This document shows, piece by piece, positions 1 to 9,019 of a stretch of DNA of 64,000 bases. The position numbers were made by a program, and so were the translations under genes. Each line of letters opens with the position of its first letter. The first letter of the stretch is position 1. Under the pieces are notes generated by a model that had not been told where the DNA came from, did no database searches, and saw only the letters and a list, made by a program, of their open reading frames with translations. The DNA is from Nitrincola lacisaponensis (GTDB taxonomy: Bacteria > Pseudomonadota > Gammaproteobacteria > Pseudomonadales > Balneatricaceae), in the NCBI RefSeq assembly GCF_000691225.1, contig NZ_JMSZ01000016.1, positions 682,001 to 746,000 of the forward strand, given 5' to 3'.

Positions 1-25
1 TAAACGCGAATACATTCCCTGCTAA
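1..25 (+). CDS. C-terminal end of an upstream gene (partial)
   Basis: A reading frame open from the window start ends in TAA at 23-25, and that stop overlaps the ATG of the next gene as TAATG. Only seven codons before the stop are visible (reading KREYIPC), so the product cannot be identified. The overlap is typical of translational coupling inside an operon. From known mevalonate clusters the missing gene could be HMG-CoA reductase or an IPP isomerase, but this is a guess from context. Confidence 0.3.
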
Positions 26-1017
26 TGCGTGCCGCCTCTGCGCCCGGTAAGGTCATCCTCACAGGTGAGCACGCTGTGGTGCATGGCGGCGCGGCGCTTG
101 CCGTAGCTATCCAGCGTCATATACGGGCTGTATTCATCCCAGACCATTCATCTGAGCTGCGCTGGAAAGATCCTTTTAGTGGGCAGATTCAACACATCAC
201 CGAATCCGTTCTGCGCGAACGAGCGGCCTTGCTGGATGCGCGTTATCGTGCGTGGCAGCAAGGTGATTTGTCGGTCCAGGCGATACTGCCAACACCTGCG
301 GATCTGTTGATCTACACCCTGAGTCAGGCGCTGCCGCAGGAGCCGTTGAGCGGTGGTGACCTGACCTGGCGTTCCGATCTGCCAGTTGGGGCGGGAATGG
401 GATCTTCAGCCGCGTTCATTGCGGTAATCTTGAAGCTTTTTTCGAGCGCACCCCTGAGTCATCATGAGTTACTGCGTCAGGTACAGTTCTGCGAGCGCTT
501 GCAGCATGGCAAAGGCAGTTTTATTGATGCTGCCAGCGTCAGCCTGGGCGGTACGGTGCGTGTTCAGGGAACACATATAGAGCCTTTGCAGGCTTCTGGT
601 GTGAACCCGGACAGTTACTGGATTTTTACCGGCACACCCTTGTCCACCACCGGAGAATGTGTAGAGCAGGTGCGACAGCAGTTCACAGGGTCATCCATTT
701 GGCAGGCCTTTGCCGATATCGAGCATCAGTGGTTATCCGCCAGTGTGCTCCAGCGAGCTGAATTGATACGCCAGAACCATCGTCTGTTGTGTCAGTTGGG
801 AGTCGTACCAGAAGCGACCCGGCGTCTGGTTGCACAGATTGAAGCTCTGGGTGGTGCCGCCAAGGTGTCAGGCGCTGGCAGCATTCGGGGTGATGCCGCC
901 GGGCTGTTATTGGTCTGGTTGCCCGAGCATCAGCCGGATGCGCTGTCATTGCCAGCGGGTGCTGTCTGGGGAGCGTTGCAGGAGGAACCACAGGGTGCCA
1001 CAGACTTCCAGCTTTAA
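25..1017 (+). CDS. Mevalonate kinase (GHMP kinase family)
   Basis: Predicted to phosphorylate mevalonate with ATP, the first of three kinase/decarboxylase steps that lead to isopentenyl diphosphate in the cytoplasm. The 330-residue protein has the GHMP layout: an N-terminal APGKVILTGEHAVVHGG segment (residues 6-22), the phosphate loop PVGAGMGSSAAF near residue 120-131, and a C-terminal AKVSGAGS motif near residue 278. The start ATG overlaps the stop of the preceding gene, and the 3' end overlaps the next kinase gene by 23 bases, so the genes form one transcription unit. Which of the two tandem kinases is mevalonate kinase and which is phosphomevalonate kinase is inferred from order; they could be swapped. 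Confidence 0.8.
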   Translation: MRAASAPGKVILTGEHAVVHGGAALAVAIQRHIRAVFIPDHSSELRWKDPFSGQIQHITESVLRERAALLDARYRAWQQGDLSVQAILPTPADLLIYTLSQALPQEPLSGGDLTWRSDLPVGAGMGSSAAFIAVILKLFSSAPLSHHELLRQVQFCERLQHGKGSFIDAASVSLGGTVRVQGTHIEPLQASGVNPDSYWIFTGTPLSTTGECVEQVRQQFTGSSIWQAFADIEHQWLSASVLQRAELIRQNHRLLCQLGVVPEATRRLVAQIEALGGAAKVSGAGSIRGDAAGLLLVWLPEHQPDALSLPAGAVWGALQEEPQGATDFQL

Positions 1018-1951
1018 AGTATCTGCACCCGGCAGCACGCTGTTGATGGGTGAGCATGCCGTACTGCGCGGAGAGCCTGCGCTGGTTTGTGCGGTGGATT
1101 CTCGCATGGAATTGACGGTGACCCCCCGGACTGATCGTCGGGTACTGATCGACAGTGCGTTAGGTCATTATGCGGCGTCACTGGATGAGTTGCCGGATCA
1201 TCCTGAGCTGCGCTTTGTGTTGACGGCGTTGCGTCACTATCGTCCTCACCTGCATCAGGGTATGGAACTGGTGATCCGCTCCGCTTTCGAGTCCACCATA
1301 GGCTTGGGTTCTTCCGCTGCCATTACCGCTGCGCTGGTGACCGCGCTGGATCATTTGACCGGTCTTGAACGTGACCTGCCAGCACGTTTTCGTCAGGGGC
1401 TGGCGATTATCCATGAGGTACAGCAGGGGCGGGGATCGGGTGCTGATCTGGCTGCCAGTCTGTACGGTGGTTTGTTGAGATTTACCACTGACCCTGTCAC
1501 CTTTACCCCGCTGAACTTTTCGCAGACACTGACCCTGTCGCTGTTTTATTCCGGCTATAAAATGAAAACGGCAGAAGTGTTGCAGCAGGTAGAGCAACAA
1601 TGGCACCGCCAGCCAGAGCTGTTGCAGGCACTTTATCGCTTAATGGGACAAACCACCCAAGCAACTGAAAAAGCGCTGGCGCAGGGAGACCTGACTGAAC
1701 TGGGGCGACTGATGAATGTCTACCAGGGATTGATGGATGCGCTGGGTGTGTGTGATGCGACCCTGTCTCGCATGGTCTACGCTTTGCGGCAGGACCCGCA
1801 GGTATTGGGCGCTAAAATATCCGGATCGGGATTGGGTGATTGTGTGTTGGCCCTATCTCGGGCCGTGGTAAATGAACTGCCACTACATCAGCGCCTGGAT
1901 GTTCGGCCCGCGGCCGCCGGTGTGTTGATACACCATGGCGCCGACAAGTAG
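995..1951 (+). CDS. Phosphomevalonate kinase-like GHMP kinase
   Basis: A second GHMP kinase (318 residues), most likely phosphorylating mevalonate 5-phosphate. It carries SAPGSTLLMGEHAV at the N-terminus, the phosphate loop GLGSSAA near residue 105-111 and a GAKISGSGLGDC motif near residue 277-288. I place the start at GTG 995: it is preceded by GGAGGAA at 981-987, and family similarity begins five to six codons later. A longer frame reaches back to 830, but the extra residues are out-of-frame translation of the upstream gene. The gene overlaps its neighbour on each side. The protein resembles mevalonate kinases as much as phosphomevalonate kinases, so the exact substrate is inferred from the pathway. 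Confidence 0.72.
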   Translation: MPQTSSFKVSAPGSTLLMGEHAVLRGEPALVCAVDSRMELTVTPRTDRRVLIDSALGHYAASLDELPDHPELRFVLTALRHYRPHLHQGMELVIRSAFESTIGLGSSAAITAALVTALDHLTGLERDLPARFRQGLAIIHEVQQGRGSGADLAASLYGGLLRFTTDPVTFTPLNFSQTLTLSLFYSGYKMKTAEVLQQVEQQWHRQPELLQALYRLMGQTTQATEKALAQGDLTELGRLMNVYQGLMDALGVCDATLSRMVYALRQDPQVLGAKISGSGLGDCVLALSRAVVNELPLHQRLDVRPAAAGVLIHHGADK

Positions 1952-1967
1952 TGTGAACGAGGACAGG

Positions 1968-2963
1968 ATGGATAAAGCAGCTGTATTGGCCCCCTGGATT
2001 TCACCCGGTCGTGTACCGGTGACTTCTGAAGAGCATTTTGCACCGAGCAATATTGCGCTGTGCAAGTATTGGGGCAAGCGTGATACGCAATTGAATCTGC
2101 CGGTGAATGCATCGTTATCAGTTTCTCTCGGTTATCTGGGCAGTCATACACGCCTGGTGCCGATTGACTATTCGGCAGACGAAATCTGGCTAAACGGTGA
2201 CCGTCTGTTACCTTCGGCGGCGTTCAGTCAGCGTATATCCGCTTTCCTGGATCTGTTTCGCGCTCCGGGTCAGTGTCATTTCCGCGTGACGACACGCAAC
2301 TCGATTCCAACCGCTGCCGGGCTGGCATCGTCGGCTTCCGGGTTTGCGGCCCTGGCCCTGGCGGTCAATGACAGTTTCCAACTGGGACTGAACACTGAAC
2401 AATTGTCGGTACTGGCCCGTTTAGGCAGTGGCAGTGCCTGTCGTTCCGTGTTCAAGGGGTTTGTTGAGTGGCAGATGGGCCAGCGTGAAGATGGCCTCGA
2501 CAGTCATGGTGTCGTGCTGCCAGAGACCTGGCCGGGCTTGTGTGTCGGACTGATCAAAGTGGATGCGTCGGTAAAATCCACAGACTCACGCAGTGGCATG
2601 AAGCGTACAGTTGAAACCGCACACCTGTATCAAAGCTGGCCCTTACAGGCAGCCGCCGATCTGCAGCAATTGCGGCGCGCGATTACCGTTGGTGATTTCA
2701 CCCTGCTGGGACAAACGGCTGAACATAATGCGCTGTCGATGCATGCGACCATGATCGCATCCTGGCCTCCGCTGGTGTACTGGCAGCCTGAATCCCTGGC
2801 GTGTATGCAGAAAATCTGGCGTTTGCGTCAGGAGGGACTGCCTGTGTATTTCACCATGGATGCAGGCCCTAACCTGAAATTGCTGTTTGAGCGTGATCAG
2901 TTGGAAGAGCTGATGCGTCACTTCCCCGATATGGAAGTTATCCAACCCTTCGGTGATGACTGA
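1968..2963 (+). CDS. mvaD: Diphosphomevalonate decarboxylase
   Basis: Converts mevalonate 5-diphosphate to isopentenyl diphosphate using ATP, the last step of the lower mevalonate pathway. The family signature APSNIALCKYWGKRD is near residue 24-38 and the phosphate-binding loop TAAGLASSASGF near residue 106-117. The RSGMKRTVETA and MDAGPNLKLL segments are also typical. I choose ATG 1968 because GAGGACAGG lies directly upstream and homology starts shortly after; an in-frame ATG at 1935 inside the previous gene would add 11 unconserved residues. The length of 331 residues is normal. The last 11 bases overlap the start of polB, so polymerase expression may be coupled to the mevalonate genes. Confidence 0.9.
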   Translation: MDKAAVLAPWISPGRVPVTSEEHFAPSNIALCKYWGKRDTQLNLPVNASLSVSLGYLGSHTRLVPIDYSADEIWLNGDRLLPSAAFSQRISAFLDLFRAPGQCHFRVTTRNSIPTAAGLASSASGFAALALAVNDSFQLGLNTEQLSVLARLGSGSACRSVFKGFVEWQMGQREDGLDSHGVVLPETWPGLCVGLIKVDASVKSTDSRSGMKRTVETAHLYQSWPLQAAADLQQLRRAITVGDFTLLGQTAEHNALSMHATMIASWPPLVYWQPESLACMQKIWRLRQEGLPVYFTMDAGPNLKLLFERDQLEELMRHFPDMEVIQPFGDD

Positions 2964-5292
2964 CAGCTGCACCGGGTTTCCACTGACCCGGCATCAGCGC
3001 GATACGGCTGCCGGAATTGAGCTGAGCTACTGGCTGGTGACAGATCAGGGACCACGCTGTGTCACCATCCCGGCACAAGAAGCCGTATTCTTTGTCCGTC
3101 AGCAGGACCTGGAACGTCTGGCATCTGTGCTGGCCGATCTGTCGGGCTGGCGTTGTCAGCCTCTGCCGTTAAATAATCTGCATAACCAGCCTGTCGCTGC
3201 GCTGTACACGCAACGCTTGTCAGTGATGCACAGCATCATAGAGCGCCTGCGCCAGGAAGGTATTCCGATGATGGAAGAGGATATCCGTCCGGCAGACCGT
3301 TACTTGATGGAGCGCTTTATCCATGCTGGCGCACGCTGGACGCAGCGCGAAGGGCGCAGTCGGTTGATAGCGGCGGACTACCAGCCACGTTTCCGGGTAC
3401 TGTCACTGGATATTGAAACCACCCTGCGTGCCGACCGTATCCTGTCGATTGCACTGCAAAGTGAAGAGGCCGCGCAGGTGTTGATGCTGGGGCCAGAGCG
3501 CGCTCATGCTGAGATCCGCTACTGTGCCGATGAGAAGCGTCTGTTGCAGGTGTTTGTTGACACGCTTCAGGCATGGGATCCGGATATTCTGATTGGCTGG
3601 AATGTGATCGGGTTTGATCTCAGGGTCTTGCAGCAACGTGCAGAAGCCCTCGGGGTCAGGCTGTGTCTGGGACGCGATCAGCAGCCATTGAATCTGGGTC
3701 AGTATGGCAGCAATCGTCATTATGCCCGGTTAGCGGGGCGGGTTGTGCTGGACGGAATCGACAGCCTCAAGGGTGCCACCTGGCATTTTGAGCGTTATGC
3801 CCTGGAGTACGTTGCCCAGACCTTGCTGGGACGGGGTAAAGCCATTGACTCAGTGTCTGATCGTGGCGCCTCCATTCAGCGTATGTATGCCGAGGATCAG
3901 CAGGCTCTGGCGTATTACAACCTGGAAGACTGTCGCCTGGTGAGTGACATTTTTTCCAGAACCGGCCTGATTGAATACTACACGGAACGCACACGTCTGA
4001 CCGGTCTGGCACTGGACAAAATCGGCGGATCTGCACAGGCATTTGATAATCTCTACCTGCCAGCCCTGCACCGTGCAGGTTATGTTGCCCCTGAATATGC
4101 CTCAGGACAGACCGGTGACCATGTGCCAGGCGGGCATGTGATGGATTCACGCCCGGGGTTGTACCGTAATGTGCTGGTGCTGGATTTCAAAAGTCTGTAT
4201 CCGAGCATCATCCGTACTTTTCAGATCGATCCACTGGGATTGACGTTGGGGCTGCAGCAGTCTGAGTCCTCCTCCAACTGTCTGCCGGGATTTCTGGGCG
4301 CCCGTTTTGACCGGCAGCATGCCATTTTACCGGGAATTATTGAGCGTCTCTGGCATGCACGAGATCAGGCCAAAGCCGCCGGGCAGCAGGCCGTTTCTCA
4401 GGCGATCAAGATACAGATGAATGCCTGTTACGGAGTATTGGGCTCAGATGTGTGCCGCTTTTATGATCAGCGCTTGTCGGCTTCAATAACCTTGCGTGGT
4501 CAGGAAATACTGACACAGACGGCGGCACAGATTGAGGCCGCGTTTGGCTATCAGGTGATTTATGGTGATACTGATTCCGTGTTTGTCTGGCTGGGGGATT
4601 CGCTCAGTCCGCAAGCCGCACATGCAGAAGGGCCGCGACTGGCTGAAGCACTTAACCACTGGTGGCAGCAGCGACTCCGGCAGGAGTATGACCTGGAGTC
4701 GGCGCTGGAGCTGCAATATGAAACCTGCTATCGACGCTTTCTGATGCCCCGCATGCGTGATTCCGAGCTGGGCAGCAAAAAACGCTATGCCGGATTGCGC
4801 TGGTCAGCAGAGGGTGAAGATGTCCTGGTGTTCAAGGGACTTGAACAGGTCCGCAGTGACTGGACGCGGCTGGCAAAAGATTTCCAGCAGGATCTGTTTG
4901 CGCAGATTTTTAATGACCAGCCCTGTGCTGACCTGGTAAGGCAGCGAGTGGCCGCACTGCTGGCCGGAGAACTGGATGAGCAACTGGTCTATCACCGGCG
5001 CCTGCGCCGACCTTTGCACAGCTATCAGCGTAATGTGCCGCCGCATGTGCGTGCCGCTCGTCAGCTGTGCGAACATTATCAGCAGCAGGGGTTGCCGGTC
5101 CCGCTGCAGCAGGGCGACAGTGTGGCCTATGTGATTACGTTACAAGGGCCAGAGGCCTCAGAACTCGGCACCCAAACGCTGGATTACAGCCATTATATTG
5201 ACAAGCAGCTGCGCCCGGTAGCAGACAGTATCCTGCCCTTTGTCGGTCTGAATTTTGATAGCCTGATTCGGCCACAATTGCCACTGTTTTAA
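2953..5292 (+). CDS. polB: DNA polymerase II (family B)
   Basis: Family B DNA polymerase with proofreading, in E. coli an SOS-associated enzyme for replication restart and lesion bypass. At 779 residues it matches E. coli Pol II (783). Exonuclease motif I is LSLDIETT (D153, E155), motif II GWNVIGFDL near 215 and motif III YNLEDCRLV near 320. Polymerase motif A is VLDFKSLYPSI near 412, motif B KIQMNACYGVLGS near 486 and motif C YGDTDS at 537-542; the later KKRYAG motif is also present. The start is either GTG 2953 or the adjacent ATG 2956, both inside the end of mvaD. I see no LexA box immediately upstream, and the coupling to isoprenoid genes is unusual. Confidence 0.95.
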   Translation: MMTDSCTGFPLTRHQRDTAAGIELSYWLVTDQGPRCVTIPAQEAVFFVRQQDLERLASVLADLSGWRCQPLPLNNLHNQPVAALYTQRLSVMHSIIERLRQEGIPMMEEDIRPADRYLMERFIHAGARWTQREGRSRLIAADYQPRFRVLSLDIETTLRADRILSIALQSEEAAQVLMLGPERAHAEIRYCADEKRLLQVFVDTLQAWDPDILIGWNVIGFDLRVLQQRAEALGVRLCLGRDQQPLNLGQYGSNRHYARLAGRVVLDGIDSLKGATWHFERYALEYVAQTLLGRGKAIDSVSDRGASIQRMYAEDQQALAYYNLEDCRLVSDIFSRTGLIEYYTERTRLTGLALDKIGGSAQAFDNLYLPALHRAGYVAPEYASGQTGDHVPGGHVMDSRPGLYRNVLVLDFKSLYPSIIRTFQIDPLGLTLGLQQSESSSNCLPGFLGARFDRQHAILPGIIERLWHARDQAKAAGQQAVSQAIKIQMNACYGVLGSDVCRFYDQRLSASITLRGQEILTQTAAQIEAAFGYQVIYGDTDSVFVWLGDSLSPQAAHAEGPRLAEALNHWWQQRLRQEYDLESALELQYETCYRRFLMPRMRDSELGSKKRYAGLRWSAEGEDVLVFKGLEQVRSDWTRLAKDFQQDLFAQIFNDQPCADLVRQRVAALLAGELDEQLVYHRRLRRPLHSYQRNVPPHVRAARQLCEHYQQQGLPVPLQQGDSVAYVITLQGPEASELGTQTLDYSHYIDKQLRPVADSILPFVGLNFDSLIRPQLPLF

Positions 5293-5472
5293 CCTCTATT
5301 CAGGCAGGCTATTTCCGCGTTACAATAGCGCCAACCTGTTCAGGGTCTTTCAACATTATCTATCCTGTATTGACCATCAGCAGTCGCTGATCAAGCTATA
5401 ACTCATTATCGCAACACCCAATCAACGTGTATATTGAACCAACGATCTGGTCGCCGACGGCGGAGTGCCTGT

Positions 5473-6378
5473 ATGAAAATTGCTATTCTTTCACGTAACC
5501 CCAAGCTCTACTCAACCCGCAGGCTGGTCGAAGCCGCCAGGAATCGCGGGCATGAGGTCAGAGTCGTGGATGCGCTGCGCTGCTATATGAACATTGCTGC
5601 GCACAATCCACAGATCCACTATCGGGGCGAGGTGCTGGAAAACTTCGACGCGGTAATTCCGCGTATCGGGGCATCTGTGACCTTTTATGGTACGGCTGTA
5701 CTGCGCCAGTTCGAGATGATGAACGTCTATCCGCTGAATGAATCCGTCGCCATTTCCCGCTCACGGGATAAACTTCGCAGCCTGCAGCTGTTGTCGCGGC
5801 GTGGTATCGGTTTGCCCGTGACCAGTTTTGCCCACTCTCCTGACGATATCGAAGACCTTCTTAGTATCGTCGGCGGAGCACCTGCTGTGATTAAGCTGCT
5901 GGAGGGGACTCAGGGTGTTGGTGTCGTGCTGGCGGAAACCAATCAGGCTGCTGAAAGTGTTATTCAGGCGTTTATGGGCCTGAAACAGCACATTCTGGTA
6001 CAGGAGTTTATCAAGGAAGCCAAAGGCAGCGATATTCGTGCATTTGTGGTTGGCGGCAAGGTAGTCGCAGCGATGATGCGTCAGGCGAAGGAGGGTGAAT
6101 TCCGCTCCAACCTGCATCGTGGCGGCACCGCAACACTCTGTCGCATTACCCCGGAAGAGCGTGCTACAGCACTGCGTGCTGCCAAGGTGATGGGATTGAA
6201 TGTGTGTGGTGTGGACCTGCTAAGATCCAATCATGGTCCGGTGGTGATGGAAGTCAACTCATCACCAGGGCTTGAAGGAATTGAAGCGGCTTCCGGTAAA
6301 GATATTGCCGACCTGATTATTCAGTTTATCGAAAAAAACGCAAAACCTAACCGTACCCAGACTAAAGGGCAGGGATAA
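5473..6378 (+). CDS. rimK: Ribosomal protein S6 modification enzyme, glutamate ligase
   Basis: ATP-grasp ligase that in E. coli and Pseudomonas adds glutamate residues to the C-terminus of ribosomal protein S6. The 301-residue length equals the family norm (E. coli 300). Visible ATP-grasp features are the N-terminal [15 protein letters not shown] block, [19 protein letters not shown] near 183-201, and the C-terminal metal/ATP site [15 protein letters not shown] near 257-271. I start at ATG 5473, with GGAG at 5462-5465; a longer frame to 5434 adds 13 unconserved residues. The next gene starts two bases after the stop, so the two are co-transcribed. Confidence 0.92.
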   Translation: MKIAILSRNPKLYSTRRLVEAARNRGHEVRVVDALRCYMNIAAHNPQIHYRGEVLENFDAVIPRIGASVTFYGTAVLRQFEMMNVYPLNESVAISRSRDKLRSLQLLSRRGIGLPVTSFAHSPDDIEDLLSIVGGAPAVIKLLEGTQGVGVVLAETNQAAESVIQAFMGLKQHILVQEFIKEAKGSDIRAFVVGGKVVAAMMRQAKEGEFRSNLHRGGTATLCRITPEERATALRAAKVMGLNVCGVDLLRSNHGPVVMEVNSSPGLEGIEAASGKDIADLIIQFIEKNAKPNRTQTKGQG

Positions 6379-6380
6379 GC

Positions 6381-7424
6381 ATGGCGCGGCGCAATCAACC
6401 GATTACTGTTGGATCTGTCACAATACAGCCGGGAGAGCGCTGCACCGTTGATCTGGAAGTGGGTAAACTTTATACCCATACACCTGCTGTCATGCCGGTA
6501 CAAGTGATCTGTGGACGTCAGGCTGGCCCCGTGCTGTTTGTCTGTGCTGCCTTGCATGGTGACGAAATCAACGGTGTTGAGATCATTCGTCGCCTGATGC
6601 GCTTGCCTGCACTGAACCGCATGAAAGGCACTCTGATGGCGGTGCCGGTCGTTAACCTGTTTGGCTTTATTAACCAGAGCCGTTACCTGCCTGACCGGCG
6701 CGACCTGAACCGCAGCTTTCCCGGTTCTCCAACAGGTTCGCTGGCGGCCAGAACTGCACGCCTGTTTTTGAAAGAAGTTGTCAGCAAGGCGACTCATGGG
6801 ATCGATCTGCATACCGGTGCAATCAACCGCTACAATCTGCCACATATTCGTGCCAACCTGGATGACCCGGAAACCCTGGCACTGGCTAAAGCCTTCTCCA
6901 CCCCGGTCATCCTGAATGCACCCTTGCGACAGGGGTCCTTGCGTCAAACCGCCTTCGAGAAGAAAACCCCGATTCTGGTGTACGAAGCAGGAGAGGCGTT
7001 ACGCTTTGATGAAGTCTCCATTCGCGGTGGCGTGAACGGTATTCTCAGTGTTATGCGAGCACTGGACATGTTGCCTAAATCACGCAAAGCCGGATTCAAA
7101 GAGCCGCTGGTAGCCCGTTCCAGCAACTGGGTCAGATCTCCGCAAAGCGGTATCTTTCGTGCACAGGTCAAGGAAGGGGATCGCGTTACCCGCGATCAAA
7201 CGCTTCTGGGCGTGGTGGCTGATCCTTTCGGTGAAGCGGAAGAGGAAATCTGGTCGCCCATGAGCGGGATCGTGATCGGTCAACTGAAACTGCCCTTGGT
7301 GAATGAAGGTGATGCACTGATTCATATTGCCCAGTTCCACCGTACTGATCTCGTTGCAGATCGTGTGGGAACCTTTCAGGAAACGCTCGAAGCGGATAAT
7401 CATCCGTTTGCGGATCTGTTGTGA
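6381..7424 (+). CDS. Succinylglutamate desuccinylase/aspartoacylase-family zinc hydrolase
   Basis: An M14-like zinc amidohydrolase of the AspA/AstE superfamily (347 residues). The zinc ligands are visible as HGDEIN (H59, E62) and DLHTGA (H145), followed by the family DLNRSFPG segment near 109-116. The C-terminal part, residues 245-325, reads like a biotinyl/lipoyl-type beta-barrel (SPQSGIFRAQVKEGD, WSPMSGIV), as in many proteins of this subgroup. It follows rimK by two bases. The substrate is unknown. Partnership with a glutamate ligase suggests cleavage of an N-acyl or glutamyl amide, which is my inference. It is not the arginine-catabolic AstE by context, since no ast genes are nearby. Confidence 0.82.
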   Translation: MARRNQPITVGSVTIQPGERCTVDLEVGKLYTHTPAVMPVQVICGRQAGPVLFVCAALHGDEINGVEIIRRLMRLPALNRMKGTLMAVPVVNLFGFINQSRYLPDRRDLNRSFPGSPTGSLAARTARLFLKEVVSKATHGIDLHTGAINRYNLPHIRANLDDPETLALAKAFSTPVILNAPLRQGSLRQTAFEKKTPILVYEAGEALRFDEVSIRGGVNGILSVMRALDMLPKSRKAGFKEPLVARSSNWVRSPQSGIFRAQVKEGDRVTRDQTLLGVVADPFGEAEEEIWSPMSGIVIGQLKLPLVNEGDALIHIAQFHRTDLVADRVGTFQETLEADNHPFADLL

Positions 7425-7437
7425 TCCTCTGTATCAG

Positions 7438-7489
7438 TTAATGAAATGATGAATCCGGGTTTACCAATTCATCATTTCATTAATTTTTT
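7438..7489 (+). terminator. Strong Rho-independent terminator after the rimK operon
   Basis: A perfect 17-base inverted repeat (TTAATGAAATGATGAAT at 7438-7454 and its complement at 7467-7483) with a 12-base loop, followed by TTTTTT at 7484-7489. It closes the rimK transcription unit 14 bases after the stop codon and separates it from the phenol cluster. The stem is AT-rich but unusually long. A protein-binding role upstream of the sigma54 promoter cannot be excluded. Confidence 0.8.
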
Positions 7490-7614
7490 CTGCCTTAGCC
7501 ATCCATTTCAAGGTCGCCTCTAAAAATCTGCCAGTCCTCCTGTTTTGAAAAAACCATTCATTTTTAATGTGTTGAGTTTCTAAATGGCTCTATTTAATCG
7601 CTATTTCGAGAAAC

Positions 7615-7630
7615 TGGCACAGCCTTTGCT
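7615..7630 (+). promoter_or_regulatory. Sigma54 promoter (-24/-12) of the phenol operon
   Basis: TGGCAC at 7615-7620 and TTGCT at 7626-7630 give the invariant GG and GC (7616-7617, 7628-7629) exactly ten bases apart, matching the sigma54 consensus. Transcription should begin near 7641, about 43 bases before dmpK. This fits the known Po promoter logic of phenol operons, where a DmpR/XylR-type activator drives sigma54 polymerase; such an activator is encoded at 19907-21607. I could not identify a clear DmpR upstream activating sequence by eye in 7484-7614. Confidence 0.88.
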
Positions 7631-7683
7631 CTAACACTTCTGACAATGACGATATAACAACATAAAAAGTCAGAGGTTACGCA

Positions 7684-7992
7684 ATGCCAGATTTGCATGT
7701 TTACCACAATCCCTTGCCCCGTCTTCGAACAGGTGTCGATGGCCTGAAAAAATATATTCGGGTTCGTAGTGAGCCGGGTGCCCGTTTTGTCGAATTCGAT
7801 TTTGCGATCGAAGATCCCTCTCTTTTTGTTGAGCTGATTATGCCACCCGTCGCATTTGAAGCCTTCTGCAAAAACAATCACGTCATTCACATGACCGATG
7901 AGCAGATGGCGGAAGTTGATGCGGAATTAGAAAAGTGGCGTTACGGCGAAGATACGCTAATGAGCAAGAATCACAACCGTTCTGTTGAATAA
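7684..7992 (+). CDS. dmpK: Phenol hydroxylase assembly component P0
   Basis: Small DmpK-family protein thought to assist assembly of the active oxygenase (iron insertion) rather than turnover. The family core is clear: VEFDFAIEDPSLFVELIMP at about residues 37-55, then AFEAFCKNN and a C-terminal EKWRYG near 83-88. At 102 residues it is slightly longer than typical, with an extra tail after WRYG. AGAGG lies 9 to 13 bases before the ATG. It is the first gene after the sigma54 promoter, in the standard position for phenol hydroxylase operons. Confidence 0.9.
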   Translation: MPDLHVYHNPLPRLRTGVDGLKKYIRVRSEPGARFVEFDFAIEDPSLFVELIMPPVAFEAFCKNNHVIHMTDEQMAEVDAELEKWRYGEDTLMSKNHNRSVE

Positions 7993-8019
7993 CAATAACA
8001 TCAACTTTGAGTGACGCTT

Positions 8020-9006
8020 ATGACCATTGAAATTAAAACTTCAACACTGGAGCCAGTGCGCAATACCTTTGCCAATATCGAACGTCGATTTGGTGATAAA
8101 CCCGCATCACGTTATCAGGAAGCAACCTATGACCTGCAGGCAGAAACTAACTTTCATTATCGCCCACTATGGCAACCTGAATTTGAATTGAACGATAAAA
8201 ACCGTACCAAAATCGTCATGGAAGATTGGTATGCGTTAAAAGATCCACGCCAATTCTATTATGGTGCTTATGTTCAACAACGCGCCAAAATGCAGGAATC
8301 GGCAGAAAGTAGTTATGGTTTTTTCGAAAAGCGTAACTTGGCAGGCTATTTAAGTGATGATGTTGAAAACTTACTTATTACTTATTTAATACCCCTAAGA
8401 CATATCGAGAACACTGCTAATTTAAACAATATGTACGGCTGTGCTTTTGGTTATGGTACGGCGATAACTCAAGCCCTGTTATATAACGCCATGGATCGCT
8501 TGGGCATTGCTCAATACTTATCACGTATCGGTCTGATGCTGGATGGTAATACCGGTCAATCCTTAATCGAATCCAAGCAGCATTGGATGGAAAATCCTGC
8601 CTGGCAGGGTATGCGTGCGCTGTGCGAAGAGATGACCACTGTCGAAGACTGGTTCGAAGTGGTGCTGGCGCAGAACCTGGTCATGGATACGTTGGTGTTC
8701 AACCTTTTCTACGAACAACTGGATGGCAAGCTCGCAGCAATGGGTGGTCGTGACATCGCTATGCTGACCGAGTTTATGCAGGCTTGGAACAAGGATGTAA
8801 GTAAATGGTTCGATTCTGTGTTGAAAACGGTTGCATCAGAATCAGATGAGAATAAAGCCCTGCTGCATGCTTGGACTGAGAAATGGCAGTCGAAAGTGCT
8901 GGATGCCTTGAAGCCTGTTATTCAAGAACTGCTTGAACCAGAAGCGCTTAATTTGGCCGTTGCAGAACTTGAAAAGCGCATTAAAAAAGCCGGAATAACA
9001 GCCTAA
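8020..9006 (+). CDS. dmpL: Phenol hydroxylase beta subunit P1
   Basis: Beta subunit of the (alpha beta gamma)2 diiron oxygenase that turns phenol into catechol. The 328-residue protein has the DmpL layout, including FYYGAYVQQRAKMQESAESS near residue 86-105, LIPLRHIENTANLNN near 124-138 and AYVQ/ALLYNAMDRLGIAQY-type helices. It has the ferritin-like fold but lacks the metal ligands, as expected for this subunit. I prefer ATG 8020; a GTG at 8011 would add three residues. Base composition changes inside the gene: by hand count 8341-8400 is 18/60 G+C whereas 8641-8700 is 33/60, which hints at recombination between related alleles. Confidence 0.93.
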   Translation: MTIEIKTSTLEPVRNTFANIERRFGDKPASRYQEATYDLQAETNFHYRPLWQPEFELNDKNRTKIVMEDWYALKDPRQFYYGAYVQQRAKMQESAESSYGFFEKRNLAGYLSDDVENLLITYLIPLRHIENTANLNNMYGCAFGYGTAITQALLYNAMDRLGIAQYLSRIGLMLDGNTGQSLIESKQHWMENPAWQGMRALCEEMTTVEDWFEVVLAQNLVMDTLVFNLFYEQLDGKLAAMGGRDIAMLTEFMQAWNKDVSKWFDSVLKTVASESDENKALLHAWTEKWQSKVLDALKPVIQELLEPEALNLAVAELEKRIKKAGITA

Positions 9007-9019
9007 GGGGTTTAGCAAC

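Noticed and set aside
683-1057. Minus-strand frame of 124 codons across the two kinase genes
   Set aside because: It is fully covered by two well-supported plus-strand kinases and has no family features or ribosome-binding site.
7484-7614. DmpR upstream activating sequences
   Set aside because: No TTGA-N-TCAA-type inverted repeat could be found by eye at the usual distance from the sigma54 promoter. Short CCATT/AATGG repeats are present but do not match the known consensus.
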